From Methanothrix sp. (GTDB lineage: Archaea > Halobacteriota > Methanosarcinia > Methanotrichales > Methanotrichaceae): DNA of 64,000 nt. The notes beneath the pieces are model-generated. The model was not told the DNA's origin. It saw nothing but the letters and a program-made list of their open reading frames with translations, and did no database searches. This document shows, piece by piece, positions 33,537-42,335 of the stretch (its first letter is position 1; every line of letters begins with the position of its first letter). The position numbers and the translations under genes were made by a program. The stretch spans positions 107,080 through 171,079 of the forward strand of contig JAPKXZ010000075.1 in assembly GCA_026394555.1 (NCBI GenBank), written 5' to 3'.

Positions 33537-34385
33537 ATGTTTAAGGTAGGAGAATACAGCGAGAATGAAGCAAAGATCATCGCAGGCTATTTGAAAGATG
33601 CTGGGTTCAAAGTGGATGTTAAGGGCCTGGTCGTGGCTAAGATGGATGTCACAGCTTCCTTGCAGGGCAAGCTTAGCGAGATGAAAGAGCGCGATGAGTT
33701 CTCTCTAAAATATGAGCGCTTCCTGGCTGCCATCAAAGCGGCTGTAGAAAAGGCATCCACCCAAGAGGACTTCCGAGATCATTTCATGGGTGAGCTGGAC
33801 CCCAACTGGAGAGAGATAAGGGACAGTTTCCACCTGCTAAAAGATTCGTCTGAGGATGTGGATGAAAAGACCCCAGAAGAGGTCGGAAGATCCATGGCTG
33901 AATTTATTTTAGCATTGAGTTTTGCAGAGGATGTTCTGAATCTTAACAATGTAACTCTCGGAATGCCGATAGACAGCAGCTTTGATGATCCCGTCATCAG
34001 CATTCCTGTTAGTCATAATGATTTCGATCTCGATGATCCCTTGCAAAGGGAGAGAGTGGATGTTGATATGGAAAAGGTTTATGAGATCACCATTGATGAA
34101 GCCTCTGCCCCATTTTATCCTGATATTGATGATGAGTTTCGGCATGAATACCAGCAAGAATTTATGAAGATAATGGCGCTGGCAAAGGTGATAAAATATC
34201 TGGTAGAACAACCGGCAAAAGGAAAGATGGACATTGAAGATTTTGCAGATAGGTGCGTTGTCGATCTCGGAGACCGGAATGTCTTGAGCATCGATGCCAG
34301 CCTGGTTGCGGAAGAGATTGCTCGATCCCTGGAGAAGAAGGGGATATTAAAGATGAAGGGCAATACGATAAAGTGGAAAGCCTAA
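33537..34385 (+). CDS. Hypothetical acidic protein (282 aa)
   Basis: The N-terminus (ENEAKIIAGYLKDAGFKVDV) resembles the small alpha/beta module seen where a protein senses or binds a short ligand. The middle is strongly acidic (SHNDFDLDDPLQRERVDVD). The C-terminus (RSLEKKGILKMKGNTIKW) looks like a winged-helix recognition element. A regulatory role is possible but unproven. It runs convergently to within one base of the transglutaminase gene. Confidence 0.65.
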   Translation: MFKVGEYSENEAKIIAGYLKDAGFKVDVKGLVVAKMDVTASLQGKLSEMKERDEFSLKYERFLAAIKAAVEKASTQEDFRDHFMGELDPNWREIRDSFHLLKDSSEDVDEKTPEEVGRSMAEFILALSFAEDVLNLNNVTLGMPIDSSFDDPVISIPVSHNDFDLDDPLQRERVDVDMEKVYEITIDEASAPFYPDIDDEFRHEYQQEFMKIMALAKVIKYLVEQPAKGKMDIEDFADRCVVDLGDRNVLSIDASLVAEEIARSLEKKGILKMKGNTIKWKA

Positions 34386-34386
34386 A

Positions 34387-36267
34387 TCAAGCGCATCCGT
34401 AAATTTTCTCTTTTTCTGGAGTGATCGCATCGCCGGCATCATTGTAGCTCTGGGGCGAGATCATATTGCAGTAGCCCACCCACCAGTCCATTACCCGGAT
34501 CTCTGCCGGCTTTCCCAAAAAGCAGCCTGTGAAGCGGAAGTATCCCGGCACGCCCCCCAAATTTATGCCGTCGCCATTGCCCGTGGTGTCCACAATGTGG
34601 TACTTTGTGTCGCCAGGCAGAAGCACCAGATTGTAGGCATGGCCGGGGTGCTCTCCCACCAGGGGCAGATCATAGGCCGTGCTGGAGGTGCTGAAGACCT
34701 CGCTGCTGTTATAGCCGGCCTTTCGCAGCATTGTGGTCAGCGCCGCCGCATAATCGATGCATACCCCCGTCTGTAGAATGTTGACTGTGGCGTGGGTGGG
34801 AAACATGCCCATCACGGCACTGTTCTCGCTCATGTTCGTGTCTGAGCGCCAGGCTGAGACGCCCCACTCCTCGGGCCGGCAGGAGAGGTTGGCAACGTTT
34901 CTGTTGAAGCCTTCCTTAAAGGTGCAGGTCCCGGCCAGGCTGGGACTGCACATGCGAGTGCACTCCGGATAGCCGGAGCAGCAGGCCTTGAAGAGCGCAT
35001 AGCCCTGCATATATCGAGCCTCTGGTCCGAAGGAGTTGATGATGTACAGGCCCCGGCACTTTTTCCGGTCCCCGGTCGAGTTGTTGCAAGCATTGATGGC
35101 CTCTTCCACAATCCAGTCCAGGTCGGGATGGCAGACCTCCATCTGTTGACACTGCTCCGGTGCATTAGGCCAGATGTCCTGACAGGGGGTGTCCAGAGGA
35201 TAGTACTTCGGCCTGGGATTGACTTTGCCGCAAATCCAGGGCTTTGCGATACCGATTTCCACGAAGCTAGAGGCAACGCTGCTGGCGTTGGTAATAGTAA
35301 GGGTGATATTATGCCATCCCAAGCTGAGGTTCTTCATCTGGAATGATTCGTTCCTGCCGATGATGCCATCCAGGCTTGACCGCCAAATGTAGTGCAAAGG
35401 CTTTTGGCCGCAAGGCGCAGCCGAAAAGAGCACCGACTCCCCGCGCGGGAAGGTGCGCACATCCCCGGGAGAGAGAATTTTCGCCCTGAGATTGGCATCT
35501 TGTTGATTTTGCATAGATCTGCCGTTACAACCGCAGTCCTTCAGTTCTGCCTGTCCTGGCGTGCCGTTTAAACTCGGCTCGAATTTGGCAGCCGTGCTGA
35601 CCTGTCCGGGACCGGCCTGATCGGGAAGGTAAGCAAGAGCGCCTATGACCAGGACAATTAATGCCAGGCTCCCCAGAGCATACAAGAGGTAGCCCACCTT
35701 CCGTCCGCCTTTCCCGGAGAGCAGAGGCAAGCGACTGAAATCTCCCGAAAAGGAGAGAGCCAGGGCGCTGAAGAGAAAGAGAGTCCCGGATATTGACCAG
35801 GTCTTCCAGCCGTAGGGAAGCAAAGTTATGGCCGCCTGGGTGAGGGGAAAGCCGAATAGACCGGCAAAGAGGAGAAGATTGCGGGCCGCATCCTTCTGAC
35901 GGCGCACAGCCATCCCGGTTACTGCAACTATTATTATAATAATAGCACAGGCTGTCCACTCCCGGAAAAGCGCCAAGGCCACAAAGATGGAGAGAGAGAA
36001 CAGGCCGCCTAAAAGGAGCAGCCCCCGCGTCGCTTTGCGACTGGGCCAGGCCAGGGCGGCGGCCAAAATGCCGCAAATCCCCAGCAGAATTATGAGAAAG
36101 GCACCCGCCGCTTGGGAGAAGGCATAGTCCAGCTCTCCCGGCCGGCCCAATGAGGGCAATGCGAAGAGGAGGAAGATGCAACCGATAGCGACGGCAACCA
36201 TGCCTGCGATAAATCCCGGCAGCACCAGGATCTTTCGCGCCCTATTCTTCTCCTCGACTGTAAGCAT
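34387..36267 (-). CDS. Membrane protein with transglutaminase-like domain
   Basis: 626 aa. The first ~210 residues contain six to eight membrane helices. Residues ~250-330 are probably an immunoglobulin/PKD-like beta domain outside the cell. A Cys-rich linker (~345-450) follows, and the C-terminal transglutaminase/protease-like domain has the complete triad: Cys in LQTGVCIDYAAAL, His in GEHPGHAYNLVLL, Asp in HIVDTTGNGDG. Such archaeal proteins are thought to be surface peptidases or cross-linking enzymes; the substrate is unknown. The many cysteines in the linker suggest disulfides or a metal site. No operon partners. Confidence 0.82.
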   Translation of the reverse strand: MLTVEEKNRARKILVLPGFIAGMVAVAIGCIFLLFALPSLGRPGELDYAFSQAAGAFLIILLGICGILAAALAWPSRKATRGLLLLGGLFSLSIFVALALFREWTACAIIIIIVAVTGMAVRRQKDAARNLLLFAGLFGFPLTQAAITLLPYGWKTWSISGTLFLFSALALSFSGDFSRLPLLSGKGGRKVGYLLYALGSLALIVLVIGALAYLPDQAGPGQVSTAAKFEPSLNGTPGQAELKDCGCNGRSMQNQQDANLRAKILSPGDVRTFPRGESVLFSAAPCGQKPLHYIWRSSLDGIIGRNESFQMKNLSLGWHNITLTITNASSVASSFVEIGIAKPWICGKVNPRPKYYPLDTPCQDIWPNAPEQCQQMEVCHPDLDWIVEEAINACNNSTGDRKKCRGLYIINSFGPEARYMQGYALFKACCSGYPECTRMCSPSLAGTCTFKEGFNRNVANLSCRPEEWGVSAWRSDTNMSENSAVMGMFPTHATVNILQTGVCIDYAAALTTMLRKAGYNSSEVFSTSSTAYDLPLVGEHPGHAYNLVLLPGDTKYHIVDTTGNGDGINLGGVPGYFRFTGCFLGKPAEIRVMDWWVGYCNMISPQSYNDAGDAITPEKEKIYGCA

Positions 36268-36380
36268 CGAGCACTTCTGGCGTGGCCCGGGAAGTTAAAA
36301 CTATGGGCGTTTTCAGCTTGGAACGTTAAGATTTCGATAGATATTTGATAGAGGCAGAAGATATGACGAATTGATTTTCA

Positions 36381-37337
36381 ATGGACATCTTCATGCAAGC
36401 GGCAATAGATGAAGCGCTTAAGGGAAGGCAAGAAGGCGGAGTTCCCATAGGCGCCGTTTTAGTGGAGAATGACAAGATCATAGGAAGGGGCAGAAACCGA
36501 AGAGTGCAGCAGCATGATCAGCTCATGCACGCTGAGATCGACTGCATGCGCCATGCCAGGCTCACGGATGGTTACCATAATACAACTCTTTATTCCACGC
36601 TCATGCCCTGCTACCTGTGCGCCGGGGCAGTGGTTCAGTTCGGCATTAAGAAGGTAGTAGTAGGAGAGGGGAAAAGCGCTCCGGCAGCCAGGAATTTCAT
36701 GCTCTCGCATGGCGTCGAGGTCTTGGACCTGGACAATGCCCTGTGCAAGCAGATGATGGCGGAGTATGTCGGCCAAAATCCGGCGCTCTGGGATAAGTTC
36801 TTGGCGGAGCTGAATCCCGATCTTTTGAAACCTTCCCTGCCGCCCATTTCCATTCGGCACTACCTCCTGCCAGGCGATGTCGGTTATATCACTTATCTGC
36901 ACGCCGTTCTTTATGCTCCCCTGCAAGGCTGGGACCATACCTTCGACTCTTACGTGGCCATTCCACTGGCCCAGTTTGCCATGCGACATAGCCCGCAGGA
37001 GCGCATATGGATCGTGGAAAGAAAGGGCAGAATCGCGGGCTGTGCGGCCATTGTAAAATTCTCGGAGACCGAGGCTCAACTTCGCTGGCTGCTCCTCCAC
37101 CCGGATCTGCGAAGCCAGGGATTGGGGAGAAAGCTGGTGGAAGAGGCTCTGGCTTTCTCTCGAGATGCGGGATACTCATCTGCGTTTCTCTGGACGGTCA
37201 GCACGTTGCCGGCGGCAGCCGGGCTCTATCGATCAGTGGGCTTCAGAGAGACGGAAAAGGTGACCCATGAGCTGTGGGGCAGACGGGTGACGGAGGTCAA
37301 GTACGAGATGGAGCTGAAAAATGGGCAGACATATTGA
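36381..37337 (+). CDS. Nucleoside/cytosine deaminase fused to GNAT acetyltransferase
   Basis: 318 aa. Residues 1-150 form a CDA-fold deaminase with the zinc motifs HAEIDCMRHA and MPCYLCAGAVV and the substrate strand GGVPIGAVLV. Residues ~155-318 are a GNAT domain: GYITYLHAVLYAPLQGWDHT, then AQLRWLLLHPDLRSQGLGRK as acetyl-CoA loop, then GLYRSVGFRETE. The GNAT half closely resembles the C-terminal half of MarR-GNAT fusion regulators, but here a deaminase takes the place of MarR. No frameshift separates the two, so one polypeptide is made. Substrate and reason for linkage are unknown. Confidence 0.88.
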   Translation: MDIFMQAAIDEALKGRQEGGVPIGAVLVENDKIIGRGRNRRVQQHDQLMHAEIDCMRHARLTDGYHNTTLYSTLMPCYLCAGAVVQFGIKKVVVGEGKSAPAARNFMLSHGVEVLDLDNALCKQMMAEYVGQNPALWDKFLAELNPDLLKPSLPPISIRHYLLPGDVGYITYLHAVLYAPLQGWDHTFDSYVAIPLAQFAMRHSPQERIWIVERKGRIAGCAAIVKFSETEAQLRWLLLHPDLRSQGLGRKLVEEALAFSRDAGYSSAFLWTVSTLPAAAGLYRSVGFRETEKVTHELWGRRVTEVKYEMELKNGQTY

Positions 37338-37451
37338 ATATGAATTCTTTTGTTGCTAACACGGTCAACAGAATTAACGACCTCAAGACCTGTGTTCTTC
37401 TCATATTTCCTCCGATTCATTTCCCTAATGGATCGGAAAAATCTATCTCGC

Positions 37452-37493
37452 GGGGTCAAGGGGCAGAGAAGACCCCATCCTTTAGGGGGGATG
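37452..37493 (+). repeat. Stem-loops upstream of TnpB (possible IS200/IS605 end)
   Basis: GGGGTC (37452-37457) pairs with GACCCC (37471-37476), and CATCC (37476-37480) pairs with GGATG (37489-37493). Such short GC-rich hairpins with a CCTTTAGG core are typical of subterminal structures in IS200/IS605-type elements. They may be the left end of this element or the remnant right end of an older one. Confidence 0.45.
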
Positions 37494-37558
37494 AATCGTA
37501 CCCCTTGCATAATCATCAAAAACTATAAATTTAATAAAGATCCACAATATCAATTAAC

Positions 37559-38587
37559 ATGTACCGCACAATCAAAATAAAGCTAGATAAGTCTAACGAA
37601 CTCATCCAGACAGCCAGACTTTGGAATGCCGCTTGTCGGGATGTCATAGACTATGGCTTTGCAGCACATGATTACAACAAAACCAGACTTAACAAGGCTA
37701 CATACAAAGACCTCCGAGAAAAGTATTCTACGCTGCCTTCTGCCCTTCTCCAAACAGCAAGAGATCAAGCCAGCGACATGCTTAAGAGACTAAAATTCAA
37801 GAAGAAACCCTTCAAGCATCCTTTCGGGGCAGTCAGGTTCGATGTCAGAACCATGAAGGTATTCTTAGAATCAGGATACTGCAAGCTCACAACGGCTTTT
37901 GGGAGACTGCGATACGATTTCCAATTAGCGAACTATTCTCAACTTAAGATTACCAAAAACGCTTGCTATCTTAATGTCCAGGTAGAGCAGCCAGATCATG
38001 AAATAATTGCAGGATATAAGAGGATCGGCGTAGATCTTGGAATCAATAATATAGCCGTATGTAGCGATAATACGTTTTGGCAATCTGGTCCGGTCAAAGC
38101 GGTCAAAGGCAAATATCAATATTTGAGATCAAGGCTTCAGTCCATAGGCACTCGATCTGCTAAAAGAAAGCTGCAAGAGCTTTCAGGTCGAGAGAGACGG
38201 TTTCAGAAGGACACAAATCATCAGATCGCGAACTGGATAGTATCAAAACCATTTGACATGATTACTCTGGAAGATCTAACCCACATCAGGAACGGTAAGA
38301 AGAACAGGAAGCTTGGTAAGTGGAGCAATGCACAACTACGAAGCATCGTAGAATACAAAGCAGCAGCTCTTGGAAAGATGGTAGTTGCCATAGATCCAAG
38401 ATATACTTCTCGCACATGTTCTCGATGTGGATTTCGGAAAAAGGAAAACCGCAATGGTAGAACCTTTAAATGCAAAAGTTGTGGCTTCCAGATAGACGCG
38501 GATTTGAATGCATCCAGAAACATCGCTGCCTTCAGTAGATCTGATCGTAGCAGGCTGCCTGTCAACCAGCCAATCGTAGCAGACTAA
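37559..38587 (+). mobile_element. tnpB: TnpB RNA-guided nuclease of a solitary IS200/IS605 (IS1341-type) element
   Basis: 342 aa, slightly shorter than typical TnpB. An N-terminal helical/beta wedge region is followed by a split RuvC nuclease with all three acidic residues: Asp in IGVDLGINN, Glu in ITLEDLTHI, and Asp in IDADLNASRN. A zinc finger (CSRCGFRKKE, then CKSCG) lies between the last two. No tnpA transposase is present, so it cannot transpose by itself. The right end (38588-38633), with CCGTTAGGGTGGGG and TTGAC, is where the guide-bearing omega RNA would end. The element appears intact and potentially active as a nuclease. Confidence 0.92.
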
Positions 38588-38633
38588 CTAACCACTAGCT
38601 ACAAGCTCAATCCGTTAGGGTGGGGTAGTTGAC
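38588..38633 (+). ncRNA. Putative omega RNA 3' part / right end of TnpB element
   Basis: The sequence after the tnpB stop contains AATCCGTTAGGGTGGGG and ends near TTGAC at 38629-38633, as in right ends of IS605-family TnpB elements. The omega RNA normally covers the end of tnpB and this segment, with the guide taken from flanking DNA beyond it. The exact ends cannot be fixed without a second copy. Confidence 0.45.
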
Positions 38634-38773
38634 ATGTTTTGGTGTATGCATATAATATCGATACATGAGCGTAGCAAGATGGTTCTATGGAAACGTATCC
38701 AAGAGGTAGAGAGTGCGGAAGCGATAAATAATATGTCTTCTATTTCAAAAGATTGTCAGGAGGAAGAAAGCCC

Positions 38774-40243
38774 ATGAAAAGAGCCTTGATTTTATTTCTC
38801 TTTGGACTGATCCTGTTTTCTGTCGCTCCTAGGACGGCCCTTAGCGAAACGCCTTCCTCGATCACCTCCGACGAGGTCATGGCCAAGATCAAGCTGGGCT
38901 TGCCCGTAGAATACGATAACGTTGTTATAAAGGGCAATTTAACATCTGAACGACTGGGTTTGACTGCCAAGCAGATCTTAAGCATACCCTTTGAAGTGAG
39001 GGTTCCGCAATCTCATGAGTCGGTGCTAGCCAATTCCTCGATCGTGATCAAAAATTCTATCATAAATGGTAGGGTGGATTTCAACAATACTGTATTTCAA
39101 AAACAGGTCAGCTTCGAGAATACATCATTTGTGGAAAATGCGTCCTTCAGGTACTCTGTATTTAATGGAGATGCAACATTTTCTCACTGTATTTTCGAGA
39201 AGATCGGAAGCTTCTCAGCATCGCAGTTCAACGGAAAAGCAAATTTTCTAGAGACTAATTTCAGTGGGCCCGCATTATTCATCGCTACTCAATTTGGCCG
39301 CATTGCTGATTTCTGCATTGCCCGGTTCAAATCCGTTGTATCCTTCAGAGGTGCCCAGTTCAAGGGACCTCTCGGTTTCAAAAAGACCCGATTCTGCGAT
39401 TATAATGAATTCGTTTCCAGCCAATTCACGGTGGATGCCGTCTTTGACGAGACATATTTTGAAGGAGATACCAACTTCAAAGGATCTATGTTCAAACAGG
39501 TCGCAAAATTCAATAGGACTCAATTTGAACATGAGACCTCATTCGAAGAGGCACATTTCGCCGGATCAACCCAGTTCTTAGAACCTATCTTCAACGACAC
39601 GGTCAATTTCATTTCTGCGCAATTTGACAAGGATACCAGCTTTAAAAAGGCTCAATTCCTGGGCCCGGCATTCTTCACAAGGGCCAGGTTTAATGATTTG
39701 GTCGAGTTTACAGAATGCAGCTTCTTCAAAGGTGCAGCCTTCAGACAATCCGATTTCCGAATTGATGCCATCTTCAATAACACATCGTTTGGTGGACTTG
39801 CTGATTTCACGGCAGGCAATTTCCTGGGATTTGCCGATTTTGGCGGATCGCAGTTTGCATACGACGCCGATTTTTGCAATGCCAGCTTCAACAGTCATGC
39901 TGACTTCAGCAGGTCCACATTTAGCGAAAAGATCAATTTGCACGAGACACAGTTTAAAAAGAACGTCTATTTCGAGAGCAGCAAGATTAATTCCCTCAAC
40001 TTGACGAAGGCAAGATACGGTTGGCTTTTCCTACATTGGGATGCCATTAACCATCTTGAGTTCGATGATGCCGCTTATCAAGTTCTCATCAATAACTATA
40101 AGAAACTGCAATGGCAGACGGATTTATCCGACTGTCATTCCGCTTACCTGAGCATTACCCATGCCACGCCCGACAATGACTATTCTTGGATTGTAAATAT
40201 CCTAAGTGGAAAAAGGGGCAATTCCCTTCTTTTCAACTCTTGA
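38774..40243 (+). CDS. Secreted pentapeptide-repeat-like protein
   Basis: 489 aa from ATG 38774, which is preceded by an AGGAGG site and begins a clear signal peptide (MKRALILFLFGLILFSVAP). About 35 phenylalanine-centred five-residue repeats with a ten-residue period follow (ANFLETNFSGPALF, ADFTAGNFLGFADFGGSQF). These match the Pentapeptide_3 variant that folds as a right-handed quadrilateral beta helix. An N-terminal ~70-residue non-repeat domain and a C-terminal cap are present. Function is unknown. It overlaps the end of the convergent speA by 11 bases. Confidence 0.83.
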   Translation: MKRALILFLFGLILFSVAPRTALSETPSSITSDEVMAKIKLGLPVEYDNVVIKGNLTSERLGLTAKQILSIPFEVRVPQSHESVLANSSIVIKNSIINGRVDFNNTVFQKQVSFENTSFVENASFRYSVFNGDATFSHCIFEKIGSFSASQFNGKANFLETNFSGPALFIATQFGRIADFCIARFKSVVSFRGAQFKGPLGFKKTRFCDYNEFVSSQFTVDAVFDETYFEGDTNFKGSMFKQVAKFNRTQFEHETSFEEAHFAGSTQFLEPIFNDTVNFISAQFDKDTSFKKAQFLGPAFFTRARFNDLVEFTECSFFKGAAFRQSDFRIDAIFNNTSFGGLADFTAGNFLGFADFGGSQFAYDADFCNASFNSHADFSRSTFSEKINLHETQFKKNVYFESSKINSLNLTKARYGWLFLHWDAINHLEFDDAAYQVLINNYKKLQWQTDLSDCHSAYLSITHATPDNDYSWIVNILSGKRGNSLLFNS

Positions 40244-42170
40244 GCACGCTGCATCCCAACTCCAATCCCTTCCCCTTGCCATGCCCATTGGGCTTGGTGA
40301 TAAAGTAAGTGTAGCCCTTGAGCGCCCGGTTCAGTTGTGATTCAATCTGCTCCAGCTCTTTCTTAGGGATGCATAAATGCTTGTCCACGCAGCGATCCAT
40401 GATCTCCCAGATGTAGTCCTTGGTCTCGTAATTGAAGAAGTCCAGGAGCTTGAGGCAGGTGTCGCCCTCCACCTTCTGGCAGATGTACCAGTCGTCGCTG
40501 TCAGCCATGACGTGCACCTCGTGAGCACATCCCAGTAGGTTGTGAAAATCGCCCAGGGTGTCCTGGTAGGCACCCAGTAGGAAAATGCCCAGGTAGTAGT
40601 CCTCGTTCTCCCGGAGGGTATGCATATCCAGGTACTCCAGGCCCTCGCTGTCCCCGGCATAGCGCTTGATCTCTCCGTCCGAGTCACAGGTGATATCTAC
40701 AATCCTCCCCCTCTCGCAGGGCATCTCGTTCAAGCGATGCAGGGGGATGGTGGGAAAGATCTGCTCCACACCCCACATATCCGGCACGGACTGAAAGAGA
40801 GAGAAGTTGCCGATGTACTTCTGACTGACCAGCTTCTTCAGCTCCTGAAACTCATCCGATTCGTCCTCGGCCTGCTTGGCCAGGAATGCGGCCTTCTTGC
40901 AGACCATTCCGAAGAGAGTCTCGCCTTTGGCTCGCTCCTCAAGGCCGATATTGCCCAGGTTGAAGGAGTCATAGAGCTCGTCCCGATACTGCAAAGCGTC
41001 GTGATAGTGTTCCTTGTAGTTGTCGATGTTGATCTCCTTAAAAGCGCTGCACAGATCGTCGATCTGAATGGGATCCTCCTCTTTGGGGGTGCGCAGGAGC
41101 GAGTCCTTGACATTCTTTCGACCGATGATCTTGAAGATGAGCAGGCTGTGGTAGGCAGCGATGGCCCGCCCGCTCTCCGAGACGATGGTGGGGCAGGGGA
41201 CATCCTCGTCATCGCAGATCTTTTGCACGGTGTAGACCACGTCATTGGCATACTCGCGCAGAGTGTAGTTGGCGCTGGAGGGAGTGGCCGTGTTGGAGCC
41301 GTTGTAATCCACAGAAAGGCCGCCACCCACGTTCAGGTACTCGATATTGGCCATCTTGCGTGCCTTGGCGTAGATACGAGCCGCCTCGTTCATGGCGTTT
41401 TTGATGGTCCTTATATCTGTGATCTGCGAGCCGATATGAAAGTGAATCATCTTCAGGCTGTCTATGATACCCTTTTCCCGCAGTATCTTCATAAGCTCCA
41501 AGGCCTCGCTGGTGGACAGGCCGAACTTGGCCGACTCGCCACCCGATTCCACCCAGCGACCGGAGCCGCGGGCAAAGAGCTTGACTCTCATGCCCACCCG
41601 GGGAGTGACGCCCATCTGCTCGGCATACTTCAGAATATCAAAAATCTCCTCGAAGAGGTCGACAACTATTACTATATTATTTACATTATGTATGCTCAGA
41701 GCCAGGCGCAGATAGTCCTCGTCCTTGTAGCCGTTGCAGATGAGGAGCGCCTCTTTGGGCAGGCCCAGGGATAGCGCTGCCAGTAGCTCCGCTTTCGTTC
41801 CCACCTCCAGGCCGATCCCGTGCCGGGCTCCGTATTTGATGATGTACTCGATTACCTCTTTTCTCTGATTGACCTTCATGGGGAAGATGGGTTGATAGGT
41901 GCCTTTGTAGGAGAATTCGGCGATAGAGCCTAAGAATGCGCCTGTGATTTCGTTGATCCGATCTTCCAGGATCTGAGGGAAGCGAAGGAGCACGGGAAAC
42001 TCCAGGTCGCTGGATTTTTCAATCTCCTTGATGAGGTCCATAACATCCACGAACCTCGCCCGGTCTTTGTTGGGAAATATGATAATATTACCTTTATCAT
42101 TAACTGAAAAATAGCCATTGCCCCAATTCTCTATCCCGTAGAGATCTATTGAATCTTCAGCTTTCCACAT
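40233..42170 (-). CDS. speA: Biosynthetic arginine decarboxylase (PLP-dependent)
   Basis: 645 aa. Decarboxylates arginine to agmatine, using the alanine-racemase-type PLP fold. The PLP lysine lies in FPMKVNQRKEVIEYI; HFHIGSQITDIRT, NVGGGLSVDYNGS and VSESGRAIAAYHS are cofactor/substrate signatures. GAYQDTLGDFHNLLG is the C-terminal catalytic Cys/Asp region equivalent, with the usual Cys not conserved in the short motif I can see. ATG 42170 has a GGAG site; the longer frame to 42197 does not. Most archaea use a pyruvoyl enzyme instead. Divergent from deoxyhypusine synthase. Confidence 0.94.
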   Translation of the reverse strand: MWKAEDSIDLYGIENWGNGYFSVNDKGNIIIFPNKDRARFVDVMDLIKEIEKSSDLEFPVLLRFPQILEDRINEITGAFLGSIAEFSYKGTYQPIFPMKVNQRKEVIEYIIKYGARHGIGLEVGTKAELLAALSLGLPKEALLICNGYKDEDYLRLALSIHNVNNIVIVVDLFEEIFDILKYAEQMGVTPRVGMRVKLFARGSGRWVESGGESAKFGLSTSEALELMKILREKGIIDSLKMIHFHIGSQITDIRTIKNAMNEAARIYAKARKMANIEYLNVGGGLSVDYNGSNTATPSSANYTLREYANDVVYTVQKICDDEDVPCPTIVSESGRAIAAYHSLLIFKIIGRKNVKDSLLRTPKEEDPIQIDDLCSAFKEINIDNYKEHYHDALQYRDELYDSFNLGNIGLEERAKGETLFGMVCKKAAFLAKQAEDESDEFQELKKLVSQKYIGNFSLFQSVPDMWGVEQIFPTIPLHRLNEMPCERGRIVDITCDSDGEIKRYAGDSEGLEYLDMHTLRENEDYYLGIFLLGAYQDTLGDFHNLLGCAHEVHVMADSDDWYICQKVEGDTCLKLLDFFNYETKDYIWEIMDRCVDKHLCIPKKELEQIESQLNRALKGYTYFITKPNGHGKGKGLELGCSVLKS

Positions 42171-42335
42171 GTCACTCCGTCTTCTCCATGAAACCAAATC
42201 GCATCGAACTTTTCTAAAGTGCCCTTTTTGGTATATAAAGCTTCATGCATGTACAGATAAGTCATCCAGATCGAGATCGACAATCTTTAAATGTACCCAA
42301 ACCGATACTGATATGAAGAAATCTTGAGGGATAAA

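Noticed and set aside
40620..41774. 384-aa plus-strand frame opposite speA
   Set aside because: It mirrors the high-GC speA gene, has no recognisable domain and no promoter.
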